From NCBI GenBank assembly GCA_012838125.1, contig DUPW01000043.1:1-34455 (forward strand): DNA of 34,455 nucleotides. Reading direction: 5' to 3'. The notes under the pieces were generated by a model, which worked only from the letters and a program-made list of their open reading frames with translations, was not told where the DNA came from and did not search any database. Each line of letters begins with the position of its first letter. Within the stretch, counting starts at the first letter, position 1. The position numbers were made by a program, and so were the translations under genes. Source of the DNA: Papillibacter sp. (GTDB lineage: Bacteria; Bacillota; Clostridia; Oscillospirales; Oscillospiraceae). Below, piece after piece: positions 1 through 7,866 of this stretch.

Positions 1-111
1 GACCGGATTGTCGTCCTTCACCACGGGGCGAAAATCGCGGAGGGGACCCCTAAGGAGGTTTCCTCCAGCAAGACGGTCATTGAAGTGTATCTGGGGGAGA
101 TGACGCAATGA
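1..111 (+). CDS. livG: LivG, branched-chain amino acid ABC transporter ATPase (C-terminal end only)
   Basis: An open frame enters from the left edge and encodes the last 36 residues of an ABC ATPase, ending in a TGA whose last bases overlap the next start (ATGA). The visible part ([14 protein letters not shown], then VYLGE) matches the tail of LivG-type ATPases, where the H-G-x-x-I-A-E-G-T-P segment closes the nucleotide-binding fold. The four-base overlap with livF implies translational coupling and the usual livG-livF order. Only the C-terminus is in the window, so the call rests on that motif plus the neighbour. Confidence 0.8.
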   Translation, partial: DRIVVLHHGAKIAEGTPKEVSSSKTVIEVYLGEMTQ

Positions 112-818
112 GCATGCTCGAGATGAAAAACGTAAACTGTGCCTACGGGAACGTGCAGGTGCTGTGGGACGTGTCGCTGAATGTGGAGCAGGCGGAAATC
201 GTGGCCCTGTTGGGGGCAAACGGCGCCGGAAAAACGACGCTATTAAACTCCATCATGGGTTTCGTGCGGCCCCAGTCCGGCGAAATCACCTATATGGGCC
301 AGCGGATAGACGCCCTCCCCACTAACGCCATTACGGAAATGGGCATCGCGTACCTCCCAGAAGGGGGCAAACTCTTCCCCGATATGACCATCCGGGAAAA
401 CCTCGAGATGGGGGCTTACCCGAAGTCGATTTGGAAAGAGCGCAAAGAGCTGATGGACATGGTGTTTGAGCTGTTTCCCCGCCTGAAGGAGCGGCAAAAA
501 CAGCTGGCCCGCACCCTCTCCGGCGGCGAGCAGCAGATGCTGGCCTTAGGCCGGGGGCTGATGTCCCGCCCGAAGCTGTTTCTCATCGACGAATTGTCCT
601 ACGGCCTTGCGCCGATTATCGTGAGCGAAGTCTTCCGCATCGTCCAGACCCTGCGGGAGCGCGGCATTACCATTCTGCTGGTGGAGCAGAACGTGCGCCA
701 GACGCTGGAGATTGCCGACCGTGCCTACGTCCTTGAAAACGGGCGCATGGTGCTGTGCGACCAGTGCTGTAATCTGCTTGAAAACGACTATGTAAAAAAG
801 GCCTATCTCGGCCTGTAA
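108..818 (+). CDS. livF: LivF, branched-chain amino acid ABC transporter ATP-binding protein
   Basis: A 236-residue cytoplasmic ATPase of the high-affinity leucine/isoleucine/valine importer; it pairs with LivG to power the LivH/LivM permease. Walker A is GANGAGKTT (residues 36-44), the ABC signature LSGGEQ (137-142) and Walker B LFLIDE (157-162), followed by the LivF-typical GLAP. Length is normal for LivF. The residue after the Walker B Asp-Glu is Leu (DEL) where most ABC ATPases have Pro; the catalytic Glu is kept, so activity is expected. The ATG overlaps the livG stop. A strong hairpin follows, so livF is the last gene of its operon. Permease and binding-protein genes must lie upstream of the window. 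Confidence 0.95.
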   Translation: MSMLEMKNVNCAYGNVQVLWDVSLNVEQAEIVALLGANGAGKTTLLNSIMGFVRPQSGEITYMGQRIDALPTNAITEMGIAYLPEGGKLFPDMTIRENLEMGAYPKSIWKERKELMDMVFELFPRLKERQKQLARTLSGGEQQMLALGRGLMSRPKLFLIDELSYGLAPIIVSEVFRIVQTLRERGITILLVEQNVRQTLEIADRAYVLENGRMVLCDQCCNLLENDYVKKAYLGL

Positions 819-835
819 CTAACCTCCTACCCCAA

Positions 836-876
836 ACGCAAAAACCGCCGCACAAAAGTGCGGCGGTTTTGCGTTA
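836..876. terminator. Bidirectional terminator between livF and the Bax-inhibitor gene
   Basis: A long GC-rich hairpin with A-rich left and T-rich right flanks: arms ACGCAAAAACCGCCGCA and TGCGGCGGTTTTGCGT with one bulged A and a CAAAAG loop. It lies between two convergent genes, and the A/T flanks let it act in both directions. Confidence 0.85.
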
Positions 877-883
877 TCATGTT

Positions 884-1555
884 TTAGCGCCGTCTTCCAA
901 ACAGGCGAAGGAGGCTGAGGAAGATGTTAATCAGGTCGAGATACAACCGCAAGGCACCCACGATGGCCAGCTTCTCGTACTGCTCCCCAGTCAAATCCGT
1001 AAACTCAAAGAGCCTGCGCAAAAACTGCATATCGTACGCCGTCAGCCCCGAAAAGACGAGAACGGACACGATACTGTACAGGTACATCACCGCTTCGCTA
1101 CGGAAGAAGAAGTTGAGAAGGGAGACGAGAATCAGCCCGAACAGGGTCATGAAGAGAAAGCGCCCCGCTGTGGACAGATCCCGCTTTGTAAAGTACCCCC
1201 ACGCGCCCGTTACGAGAAACAGTGCCGCTGAGGCGAAGAACACGAGAACAATTGACTGGGCCGTGTACAGGATAAAAAGTAACGACAGCGTCACGCCGTT
1301 TATAACGGAAAACGCAATCATGCCCAGGTACGCCGCCCCGATGCTCAGCTCCATGATACGGCGGGAGAGATAGGCCACCAGCACAAACTCCAGAAGAACG
1401 AGAATCATCATACCGGCGGGATTCGACGCCACTGCGTTGAGAAACGGCGGATAACTCGCCACGCCGAGAGCCGTCAGGCCCGTGAGCGCCAGCGCCCATG
1501 TCATGTTAAAAAATACGCGGGATATAAAGGTTTTTTCCTTATACCGCTCGAACAT
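884..1555 (-). CDS. Bax inhibitor-1 (BI-1/YccA) family membrane protein
   Basis: A very hydrophobic protein of about 223 residues with around seven membrane segments, beginning MFERYKEKTF and ending in the charged tail RLFGRRR. The ISRVFFNMTWALALTG segment, the repeated hydrophobic spans and the Y-D-x-Q-x-L element near the end (AYDMQFLRRL) are typical of the BI-1/YccA/YbhL family. Family members are proposed to act as pH-sensitive calcium leak channels or to modulate membrane proteases; the role here is not known. The start at 1555 is chosen because AAAGG lies about 9 nt upstream; a longer frame to 1654 has no ribosome site and no conserved residues. It is a single gene, convergent with livF. 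Confidence 0.85.
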   Translation of the reverse strand: MFERYKEKTFISRVFFNMTWALALTGLTALGVASYPPFLNAVASNPAGMMILVLLEFVLVAYLSRRIMELSIGAAYLGMIAFSVINGVTLSLLFILYTAQSIVLVFFASAALFLVTGAWGYFTKRDLSTAGRFLFMTLFGLILVSLLNFFFRSEAVMYLYSIVSVLVFSGLTAYDMQFLRRLFEFTDLTGEQYEKLAIVGALRLYLDLINIFLSLLRLFGRRR

Positions 1556-1940
1556 ATCCCTCATCCTTTCTACACGTTGTAGTCCTGATAACAGCATACC
1601 ACATTCCCGCCCAGTTATCATTGCATTTTTGTAAATATTCACCTGCACGGTCAAAAATGCCTGCGCCCTCTTGCGGGCTGAGCGTGTCGCCTTTGTTTTA
1701 TGCTCTATCCCTTTTGCACGGGCTTTTTAAAGGCGCGCCGGCACGGGAAGATCGCCTGACCAAAAATCTCGTTTTGTCAATCACAAAGCGCCCCCCGCTT
1801 CTCCCCCTTCTCTCTAAAGCGGGATGGGGCAAAAGAAGCGGTATCCCTGTACGGAAGGCTCCTTTTTGCCACGTGGAAAGACAGGTCGCCTGACTCCATT
1901 TAAAACACAAAAGGCAGGCGATTGCCTGCCTTTTCTTCCA
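1556..1940. other. Gene-free region upstream of the BI-1 gene
   Basis: About 385 nt without a convincing gene. It holds a perfect 7-bp inverted repeat (TGATAAC at 1586-1592, GTTATCA at 1614-1620) that, on the minus strand, brackets a weak TATGCT -10-like box upstream of the BI-1 gene, and the terminator at 1909-1934. Short open frames on both strands (1621-1893 plus, 1698-1910 minus) have no ribosome site and low-complexity translations, so they are not called. No good -35 box was found. Confidence 0.5.
1909..1934. terminator. Intrinsic terminator of the phospholipase-C-like gene
   Basis: A perfect 11-bp hairpin, AAAAGGCAGGC / GCCTGCCTTTT, with a GATT loop, 7 nt beyond the stop of the minus-strand gene at 1941. 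The A/T ends of the stem give a U-run in both directions. Confidence 0.85.
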
Positions 1941-2558
1941 TTACACTGCGGGCGGGATAACCGGCGCCGGAAGTAGCAGTTCCCGCTTCGTACTTCCCGC
2001 TGCGGAGCAGAGGGCGATGCGCTCTACGGCGTCGATGCAGGCGCGGAGGGTATAGCGGATGTCCCGCCGCTCCGAGGGGCCAATCCGCACCGTGTACTCC
2101 CGGTGGAGCCGGGCAAAGCCTTCGTGAATCTCGTGGGGCGTCATGCCGTGGCAGAGGGCTTCGTCCAGGGACGCAAGGGGCACGGGCGCTATCCCCCTTT
2201 TGATGCGGCGGTGAATGTCCCACTCGTACTTTAAGTGCTCCCGAGAGGTGCCGGAAAAGGCGGTGTTGTGGGCGTAGCAGAAAAAGTCGGTGTAGAAGTG
2301 GCATATAATCCCCAAGCGCAGGGAATATCGGCGGCCGAAGGTGCGGCTGCCCGTTTTTTCCCGGAGCAGCCGGGCAACCTGCCCGTTTATGTAGTCCTGC
2401 CAGTACTCCGGCTGGTGGGGACGGGACATGAAGGAGAGCTGACAGTCGGGCAGGATATTCCCTAAAAGAAAGCTCTTCCTGTGCAGCACGATGCCGTGCC
2501 GGTCATATATCGCCTCCAGGATGTAATCTCCCAGCATGATATGCGAAAAAGTATTCAT
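1941..2558 (-). CDS. Zinc-dependent phospholipase C-like protein (Zn_dep_PLPC family)
   Basis: A 205-residue soluble protein starting MNTFSHIMLGDYILE. It shows the pattern of the zinc-dependent phospholipase C/S1-P1 nuclease-like family found as hypothetical proteins in Firmicutes: an early His (SHIMLGDYIL), then FLLGNILPDCQLSF with the family's G-x-x-x-P-D, then GIICHFYTDFFCYAHN with closely spaced His and Asp residues suited to binding metal. No signal peptide is seen, so it is probably intracellular; its substrate is unknown. Start 2558 has AAGGA about 8 nt upstream; the longer frame to 2678 runs through the promoter and a GC-rich stretch. It is monocistronic, with its own promoter (2640-2668) and terminator (1909-1934). 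Confidence 0.7.
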   Translation of the reverse strand: MNTFSHIMLGDYILEAIYDRHGIVLHRKSFLLGNILPDCQLSFMSRPHQPEYWQDYINGQVARLLREKTGSRTFGRRYSLRLGIICHFYTDFFCYAHNTAFSGTSREHLKYEWDIHRRIKRGIAPVPLASLDEALCHGMTPHEIHEGFARLHREYTVRIGPSERRDIRYTLRACIDAVERIALCSAAGSTKRELLLPAPVIPPAV

Positions 2559-2942
2559 CGAAACATCCTTGCTTACAAATTGGGGCGCCGCGCGCGACTT
2601 CGGCCTGAACCGCCGGCGCGCTCCCGACCCTTGCGTCCTATTATAGCGGATTGAGCACCACTTGAAAACAGGCGCCATACCTCAATCTGTCCGCCAATTT
2701 ATGTTTATCCTGCACAAACAGCGCCGCTAAAATCCAGTATTTTCTACTTATATAGCCCAACTTTTCACCTTTTCGCTATCTGATACGGCAGCCTCCTGCA
2801 TGGTGCGGTTAATTAAACTGGTTGGCTTTACCAGAAGATTTTCCGCCTCCCGGTGGGGGCCGCGGCAGGCCATCTCCCCGCGCAGGCACTCAAGACGCCG
2901 GAAGTTTCGCTTGTTTAAGGCGCAGCTTTAAAGGTCTTCTCC
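2559..2942. other. Gene-free region
   Basis: About 384 nt between two minus-strand genes. It contains the promoter at 2640-2668 and its GC-rich leader (2559-2633). I see no further gene, repeat or clear terminator in 2669-2942, although the small membrane-protein gene ends at 2943 and a terminator would be expected there. Confidence 0.5.
2640..2668 (-). promoter_or_regulatory. Sigma-A-type promoter of the phospholipase-C-like gene
   Basis: On the minus strand, TTTTCA (2668-2663), 17 nt, then a perfect TATAAT (2645-2640). It gives a leader of about 75 nt that is GC-rich and contains CGCCGGCGCG-like self-complementary sequence. Confidence 0.65.
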
Positions 2943-3188
2943 TTACTTTTGCATAACTAAAACGTAGAAAATCAGTGCCACGAGGAGAAGGACGATGATA
3001 ATCATCCCGTTCGTCCCGGGCATCAGGCCTTGCTTTCGGCTTTTTCGCTTCGGCTTAAAAAGGCCGCTTACGCCGGAAGGTTTGCTTTGGCCCACGTCGC
3101 TGTTCTTCCTCTGAATCAGCCCAAGGGCAAAAATCGCGCCGCCGATGAACACGAACACAATCGTGGCGATGATTCTACCGGCGCCCAT
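2943..3188 (-). CDS. Small membrane protein, function unknown
   Basis: An 81-residue protein beginning MGAGRIIATIVFVFIGG. It has two membrane segments (about residues 5-24 and 60-78) joined by a basic, Lys/Arg-rich loop (KPKRKSRKQG), so both ends probably face the same side. I do not recognise a family. The start at 3188 is chosen for a GGGAGAAG ribosome site; it lies inside the 3' end of the shikimate-kinase-like gene (about 14 nt overlap), which suggests translational coupling. It is the last gene of a three-gene minus-strand operon. Confidence 0.6.
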   Translation of the reverse strand: MGAGRIIATIVFVFIGGAIFALGLIQRKNSDVGQSKPSGVSGLFKPKRKSRKQGLMPGTNGMIIIVLLLVALIFYVLVMQK

Positions 3189-3720
3189 ATTGAGCTTCTC
3201 CCTTCTTCCCTTCCCTCGCCAGCCTCCGCACAATCTCCTCCACCATCTCCTCGATGCTCATGCGGGGATTGTACTGCTTTGGGACGGTCATGTCCGCGTG
3301 CCTGCGGTAATGGGGTAGGCGGCGGCGGTACAGGTCTCCGATTGTCTGCCCCGGCGCCATGGCAACGCCCCGGGTTTTGATGTTCCGAAGCCGCCGCCGT
3401 ATCACGCCAACAGGCAGGTCGATAAACACCGTGATGGCCCCCTGCTTGAGGTTCGCCATGGCGTCGTCACGCAGGGCCATGCTGCCGCCCGTGGCGATGA
3501 CCGTGTCCTCGCACTCAAGCTCCCGCCCGCAACGGGCCTCCTCCTCCATAAACTTCTCGATGCCGTGCCGGTTAATGTATTCCTGCAGAGTCATGCCCAG
3601 CTGACGGGCAAGGATGAGGTCCGTATCAACAAACTGCATGCCGAGGGTTTTTGCCAGCACAACCCCCACTGTGCTCTTTCCTGCGCCGGGCATGCCGATG
3701 AGCACTATGTTGTTTTTCAT
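3175..3720 (-). CDS. Shikimate-kinase-family P-loop kinase with an altered substrate pocket
   Basis: A 181-residue protein with the shikimate kinase fold signature: Walker A GMPGAGKST (9-17), FVDTD (Asp32, Asp34), the ATP-lid arginine at 117 (KTRGV) and LYRRRLPHY (around 130-138) corresponding to the R-x-P-x-Y element. Shikimate kinases carry F-R-x-x-E, whose Arg58 grips the shikimate carboxylate; here the same place reads FMEEE (57-61), so that Arg is Met. The G-G-G substrate loop is GGS (78-80). Length is normal. These changes fit an annotated-as-AroK subgroup in Firmicutes whose substrate may differ. The ribosome site GGAAAGGG precedes the ATG. No other aromatic-pathway gene is nearby; neighbours are a QueG-like iron-sulfur protein and a small membrane protein. 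Confidence 0.75.
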   Translation of the reverse strand: MKNNIVLIGMPGAGKSTVGVVLAKTLGMQFVDTDLILARQLGMTLQEYINRHGIEKFMEEEARCGRELECEDTVIATGGSMALRDDAMANLKQGAITVFIDLPVGVIRRRLRNIKTRGVAMAPGQTIGDLYRRRLPHYRRHADMTVPKQYNPRMSIEEMVEEIVRRLAREGKKGEAQYGRR

Positions 3721-3801
3721 CTTTATCCCTTTCCGCGTCTCAAAACACCCGCATGGCGCCCTGAAACGCCTCTGAATCGAAATTCAACGTAAAGCAGCGC
3801 C

Positions 3802-4509
3802 CTAACGCCCTTGTTTTCCGCCGTTTTGGGCACAGCTCCCACGGGCGCCGGCGGGGCAGACGCACATGCAAATCCCGCAGACTGCGCCCCGCCCGATTTT
3901 CATAAAATGCTCCCGCATGTATGTGTTGCAGCGGTGGGGGTCGAAAATCTCCTCACGGGCGATGCCGGGGTGCCAGTCCCCGCCTAATATCGCGCCGGCG
4001 GGACAGGCCTTCACGCACAGGTGGCAGTCGCCGCAGATGTATGGAGCATGCCGAGTGGCCGGCTCAATGGGGCAGTCGGTAAACAGGGTGCCGAGGCGCA
4101 CCCGAGGCCCATGGACGCAGTGGAGGAACAGACTGCTCTTTCCCACCGTTCCAAGCCCTGCTTTAACGGCCGCTTTTTTATGTGAATACCGCCCGATGTG
4201 CTCCCGCTTTCCGCCTTCGTGTAGCGTTTGGGACGCCGGAATCGGAACGGCGCGGTAGCCCTCCTTTTGCAGCATCAGTCCAGCGCGCAGGAGCATCTGG
4301 TCGATAAAGGCATTGACCGTCCTGTAGTGGTGAAAATATGTATGGGTGGGCCCGCCGTCAATTTCGTCCACCACGGCGCCAAGAAGGGGCACCACGATGG
4401 ACAGGGCCGTCCCCAATCCTTCCGGCGCGTCCTCCGGCCGGGAAAATCCCACGTCGGCGACGCCGTTTTCCCGCAGCATTTTTTCAACTTCCTGCCCAAT
4501 CTGATTCAT
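3802..4509 (-). CDS. Short epoxyqueuosine-reductase-like (QueG-like) double 4Fe-4S protein
   Basis: A 235-residue protein resembling the C-terminal two thirds of QueG: KAGLGTVGKSSLFL (116-129) matches QueG's GxGxxGK-[NS] region, followed by C159-x2-C162-x2-C165-x3-C169-P and a second set C211-x2-C214-x3-C218-P, which would hold two 4Fe-4S clusters. Real QueG is about 350-380 residues and binds cobalamin; this shorter version is common in anaerobes and is often annotated as epoxyqueuosine reductase, although its reaction is not established. AAGGAG lies 8 nt before the ATG. It is the first gene of the operon, about 81 nt ahead of the shikimate-kinase-like gene. An electron-transfer or corrinoid-activating role is possible but is inference. 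Confidence 0.75.
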   Translation of the reverse strand: MNQIGQEVEKMLRENGVADVGFSRPEDAPEGLGTALSIVVPLLGAVVDEIDGGPTHTYFHHYRTVNAFIDQMLLRAGLMLQKEGYRAVPIPASQTLHEGGKREHIGRYSHKKAAVKAGLGTVGKSSLFLHCVHGPRVRLGTLFTDCPIEPATRHAPYICGDCHLCVKACPAGAILGGDWHPGIAREEIFDPHRCNTYMREHFMKIGRGAVCGICMCVCPAGARGSCAQNGGKQGR

Positions 4510-4626
4510 TTCAGTCTCTCCTTCCCTTTCCGCCTGCCAACCCGCCGTCCTTCTGCCAAACTCGACACACTATTTGTGGCAATATATGAATGTATAGCAA
4601 GAAAAACGCGTCTTTCCAGTATTATC

Positions 4627-4655
4627 TTGACAAATACTACGTCGTGGCATATATT
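4627..4655 (+). promoter_or_regulatory. Sigma-A promoter of the TetR gene, with possible operator
   Basis: TTGACA (4627-4632), exactly 17 nt, TATATT (4650-4655). An imperfect inverted repeat, TTGAA..TTCAG, spans about 4655-4669, over the expected transcription start. It could be an autoregulatory operator, but the arms are short. Confidence 0.8.
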
Positions 4656-4700
4656 GAATTTATGTTCAGTAAAGCCCGGCAAAAGAGGTGGTGTACTTTC

Positions 4701-5333
4701 ATGGCGAGGACAGCCGAACAAAACAAAAAGATTCGAGACGCGAAGCGCGAACTGATTCTCACAACGGCTTTGGACCTGTTTTCCCTGAAGGGGTATTACT
4801 CCACGCGCATCTCCGATATCGCCGAATCGGCGGGCATCGCTCAGGGTCTGCTCTACTACTACTATCCCTCTAAGGAGGCCATTTACGTCGACCTTGTGGA
4901 CGACGCCCTCGAGCGCATCAACGATACGGCCCGGTTTGTCCGCGATATGGACAAGCCCTACGGGTATCGCATCCTCTACGCACTGAAAGTCCTGTTTAAG
5001 ACCATCGAGACGAGTTACCGTTTCCGCCAGACGTGTCGCATGATCTCTCAGGCGACGTATCAGGCGGACATCTCCGAAGATGCACAGGCGCAGCTGGATA
5101 AAAAACGCGACGTGTCCTACCGCATCATGGCGGAGATATTCAGAAAGGGCCAGCTGGAAGGCTCCGTTGTAGACGCCGAACCTTTAGAGCTTGCCATCCT
5201 GTTCTGGACAAGCGTCAACGGCCTTGCCATCTACTATGCCTCCCGGGATATCGCCATGACGCTGCCGGATTACCGCCTCGTGGCGCCCATGTTCCTGTTA
5301 CATAACGCCCTTGAGGAATACGCCATCGAATAA
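4701..5333 (+). CDS. TetR/AcrR-family transcriptional regulator
   Basis: A 210-residue regulator starting MARTAEQNKK. The N-terminal TetR helix-turn-helix is clear (about residues 12-58): ILTTALDLFSLKGYYSTRISDIAESAGIAQGLLYYYYPSKEAIY reads as the canonical TetR DNA-binding domain. The C-terminal part is helical and ligand-binding, with no recognisable ligand class. Start 4701 is chosen because it has GAGG upstream and lies after the promoter at 4627-4655; the longer frame from 4590 would begin before the promoter. It is divergent from the QueG-like operon, which it may control together with itself (inference). Confidence 0.88.
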   Translation: MARTAEQNKKIRDAKRELILTTALDLFSLKGYYSTRISDIAESAGIAQGLLYYYYPSKEAIYVDLVDDALERINDTARFVRDMDKPYGYRILYALKVLFKTIETSYRFRQTCRMISQATYQADISEDAQAQLDKKRDVSYRIMAEIFRKGQLEGSVVDAEPLELAILFWTSVNGLAIYYASRDIAMTLPDYRLVAPMFLLHNALEEYAIE

Positions 5334-5474
5334 GGGGCGGAATACTTGGATTTTCTCTTATTATAGTCTCCCTGTAGGGGGAATACAAGCGCGGCAAAAG
5401 ACACGCGCTTCTTCAGCCGCCGCCAAAATCGGGCCGGCGGCCACACCCGATTATGAGCCGAGGAGTTTCACTGC

Positions 5475-6251
5475 ATGCAGATCGGTTTTTTTGATTCCGG
5501 CGTCGGCGGGCTCACCGTCTTAGCCCGCGCCCTCAGGGAAATCTCCGGTGCCGACTATCTCTACTACGCCGACACCCGCTTTGTCCCCTACGGGACGAAG
5601 ACGAAGGATGAGGTGCGCGCCCGCGCCCTCGCGGCGGCGGACTCTCTTTTTCGTCACGGTGCGGAGGTCCTCGTGGTGGCTTGCAATACCGCCACCAGCG
5701 CGGCTATTGAGACGCTGCGGGACAAATACGGCGCCCCCATCATCGGCATGGAGCCGGCGGTGAAACCCGCCGTGGAGTGCCATAAGGATAAGCGTATCCT
5801 CGTAACGGCCACGGAGCTGTCACTTCGTGAGGAGAAGTTTCGCAATCTGGTGGCACGGCTTGACTGCGAGGAGTTTATCGACCTGCTCCCTCTTGGGGGG
5901 CTGGTCCCGCTGGCTGAGGCGCTGCGGTTTGACAAGGAATCTGTGGAGCCGTATCTGCGGGAGCAGTTTAAGCCCTTTGACTTTGGGCGCTATCAGGCCA
6001 TTGTCCTCGGCTGCACCCACTTTATCTTCTTCAAGAAACACATACAAAGCATCGTGGGGCCTGAGGTCGACCTCATCGACGGCAACCTCGGCACGGTGCG
6101 CCGCCTCGCCGCCGCCATCGCCGAAAGGGGCCTGCAGGCGGACGGAAGCGGAAGGATAACATTTTTTGAATCGGGGGAGCCCGTTACCGAGCCGGATAAG
6201 CTGGAGCGGTTTCACCGGCTTATCAAAGCGGCGGACGAAGCCTGCGAATAA
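5475..6251 (+). CDS. murI: Glutamate racemase
   Basis: A 258-residue cytosolic enzyme that interconverts L- and D-glutamate, supplying D-Glu for peptidoglycan. The family's FDSGVGGLTV (6-15, with Asp7 and Ser8), VACNTATSAA carrying catalytic Cys70, and GCTH carrying catalytic Cys180 are all present, as is the Y-x-D-T-x-x-x-P-Y-G motif (30-40). AGGAG lies 9 nt before the ATG. Length is normal. It follows the TetR gene by 141 nt, in which no strong promoter is obvious. A GC hairpin (CCGCCG-TTTTT-CGGCGG, 6259-6275) follows but lacks a U-run. Confidence 0.95.
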   Translation: MQIGFFDSGVGGLTVLARALREISGADYLYYADTRFVPYGTKTKDEVRARALAAADSLFRHGAEVLVVACNTATSAAIETLRDKYGAPIIGMEPAVKPAVECHKDKRILVTATELSLREEKFRNLVARLDCEEFIDLLPLGGLVPLAEALRFDKESVEPYLREQFKPFDFGRYQAIVLGCTHFIFFKKHIQSIVGPEVDLIDGNLGTVRRLAAAIAERGLQADGSGRITFFESGEPVTEPDKLERFHRLIKAADEACE

Positions 6252-6567
6252 GGCGCTCCCGCCGTTTTTCGGCGGAATACAGGCGACGAAAAGGGTATGC
6301 GCCATGCTTTTGCAGCGGGCGTAGGCAAAACCGGCACTTTCGATGCTATTGAATATGCGTTCAAACTAAGTAAGAGATGATTAAACGATATTAAAACATA
6401 AACCGCACAATGGTGACAAAATGGGTAAATTAATGCATTTTACGCTATTTCCGATTGTTGAATCCTCGTTCAAAGTGGCGAATGAAGCCGAGATTTGCCC
6501 GTGTTTTATGAAGCGGCAAAGATAAGGTATTCTCGCGTTTAAGCAAGTGTTCACGCAAAACGAAAAC
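6252..6567. other. Gene-free region between murI and a convergent gene
   Basis: About 316 nt. The first 60 nt hold a short GC hairpin just past murI (6259-6275). The rest is AT-richer than its surroundings. I see no gene, tandem repeat or clear promoter. It ends at the terminator at 6568. Confidence 0.5.
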
Positions 6568-6608
6568 AGCGCCCGACTCGAAAACGAGTCGGGCGCTTTA
6601 TTTTCTCC
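6568..6608. terminator. Strong bidirectional terminator
   Basis: A perfect 13-bp stem, AGCGCCCGACTCG / CGAGTCGGGCGCT, with an AAAA loop, followed by TTATTTTCT on the plus strand and GTTTTCGTTTT on the minus strand. It sits 11 nt past the stop of the DUF1015 gene. Confidence 0.92.
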
Positions 6609-6618
6609 TCAAGCGCAC

Positions 6619-7851
6619 TCACCGCGCCGTATCGATTCGGCGGGCTTCAAGGTAATAGCGCTTATCCCGGGCGTGACCGATGGAAAAGCTCTTTTTGGGG
6701 AACACCGTCCCCGCCTCCACGGTCTTGAAAAAACCGTCCTTGGGCATGGCGGGCAGAATAATACCCACGGCACCGCCTTGCTGTGCCATCTCCGTCACGG
6801 CGTCCTCCCCGTGGATATAGTCAATGGCGCAGCGGTAGCGGGAGACGAAGTCGTCAAGAAACGCCTGCAGACGGGCAATCATCCCGCCGACGCTCTCGGC
6901 GCGGATGGTGATGACCCCCTCCCCGTCCCGCGTCACAAAACGGATGGGATAGCCCTCCCCGCCCCCTGCGGTCAGGGCCTGCTCCGCTTCCGACAAAAAC
7001 GCTTTTGTATCAACGCCGAAGAGGATACGGTGAATCGCTTCGAATTCGATGGACGGGTCGTAGACGTTGTTGAGCTCCAAGAGGGCGTACCGGGCGGGGT
7101 GATGCTCCCACCTTGCGACGGGCAGGCGGGACTTTATCTCGTCCCACATCTCCTTGGCCGCAGCAAGGGAGTGGTTTCCGTCTCCGATGACGATGCGCAC
7201 ACCGTTTCGCGTGGGCAAATCCTGCAGCGCCTTCAGCACCTGTTGCGCCGTCTCTCCCGAGACGCGCCAGCCCCGCACTGCGCCGCCGCCTTCCATGAGC
7301 TCAAAGTCATACACCCGCTCAAGCTCCGCCGTTTTTTCCGCCAGCGGCTCAATAACGCGCTCTTCCGCGTCGTCGATGAGGGCCATGATGTGGGGCAGCT
7401 CAATGGGTGCGCCCCGGCGGACGGCTATGCGGGCGGGCAGGCGCTCAAGTATCGTGCGCTCGCTGGCGCGGACGGGCGCTAATGTGCCGGGGGTAAAGTC
7501 GTACTGCTCAAGGTCCAGCATCCCCACAAGGCCGCGGCGCACCGCACCGCCTGCGAGCGTTCTTTCCACGTAGACAAAGGACTGGTGGAGGGTCTGAAAC
7601 AGGCCGCTTTCTATATAGCCCCGCATCGTCCCCGCAATCTCCCGGGCGCTCTCCTCCGGCTGCTTCTCCTCCAGATAGACCTCCGGAACAATCAGGCGCA
7701 GCGTGGAGGGCGCGGCCCCCACAAACTTCTCAACCCGCTCCCAGTAGTCCCGCTGGGATGAAAACTGGTCGCAGGCGATGACGCTCCAGCGCGTCATATC
7801 TGCACTGCACGGCAGGAGGATATCTGCCGGCAAAAACTCATGATTTGTCAT
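6619..7851 (-). CDS. DUF1015 family protein
   Basis: A 410-residue protein of the DUF1015 family, widespread in Firmicutes and other bacteria and of unproven function. The family hallmark GDGNHSLAAA is at about 223-232, where many members have D-G-N-H-R; here the fifth residue is Ser. The N-terminal FLPADILLPC and ACDQFSSQRDYWERVE segments also fit. GGGAGGA lies 5 nt before the ATG. It is 15 nt downstream of the homocysteine methyltransferase gene and clearly in the same operon, followed by a strong terminator. Pairing with a methyl-transfer enzyme hints at a one-carbon or amino-acid link, but that is guilt by association only. Confidence 0.88.
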   Translation of the reverse strand: MTNHEFLPADILLPCSADMTRWSVIACDQFSSQRDYWERVEKFVGAAPSTLRLIVPEVYLEEKQPEESAREIAGTMRGYIESGLFQTLHQSFVYVERTLAGGAVRRGLVGMLDLEQYDFTPGTLAPVRASERTILERLPARIAVRRGAPIELPHIMALIDDAEERVIEPLAEKTAELERVYDFELMEGGGAVRGWRVSGETAQQVLKALQDLPTRNGVRIVIGDGNHSLAAAKEMWDEIKSRLPVARWEHHPARYALLELNNVYDPSIEFEAIHRILFGVDTKAFLSEAEQALTAGGGEGYPIRFVTRDGEGVITIRAESVGGMIARLQAFLDDFVSRYRCAIDYIHGEDAVTEMAQQGGAVGIILPAMPKDGFFKTVEAGTVFPKKSFSIGHARDKRYYLEARRIDTAR

Positions 7852-7866
7852 ACTTTCCTCCCGAAC

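Noticed and set aside
6547-7482. 311-residue plus-strand frame opposite the DUF1015 gene
   Set aside because: It begins before and runs through a terminator, is antisense to a conserved protein and lacks a start signal.
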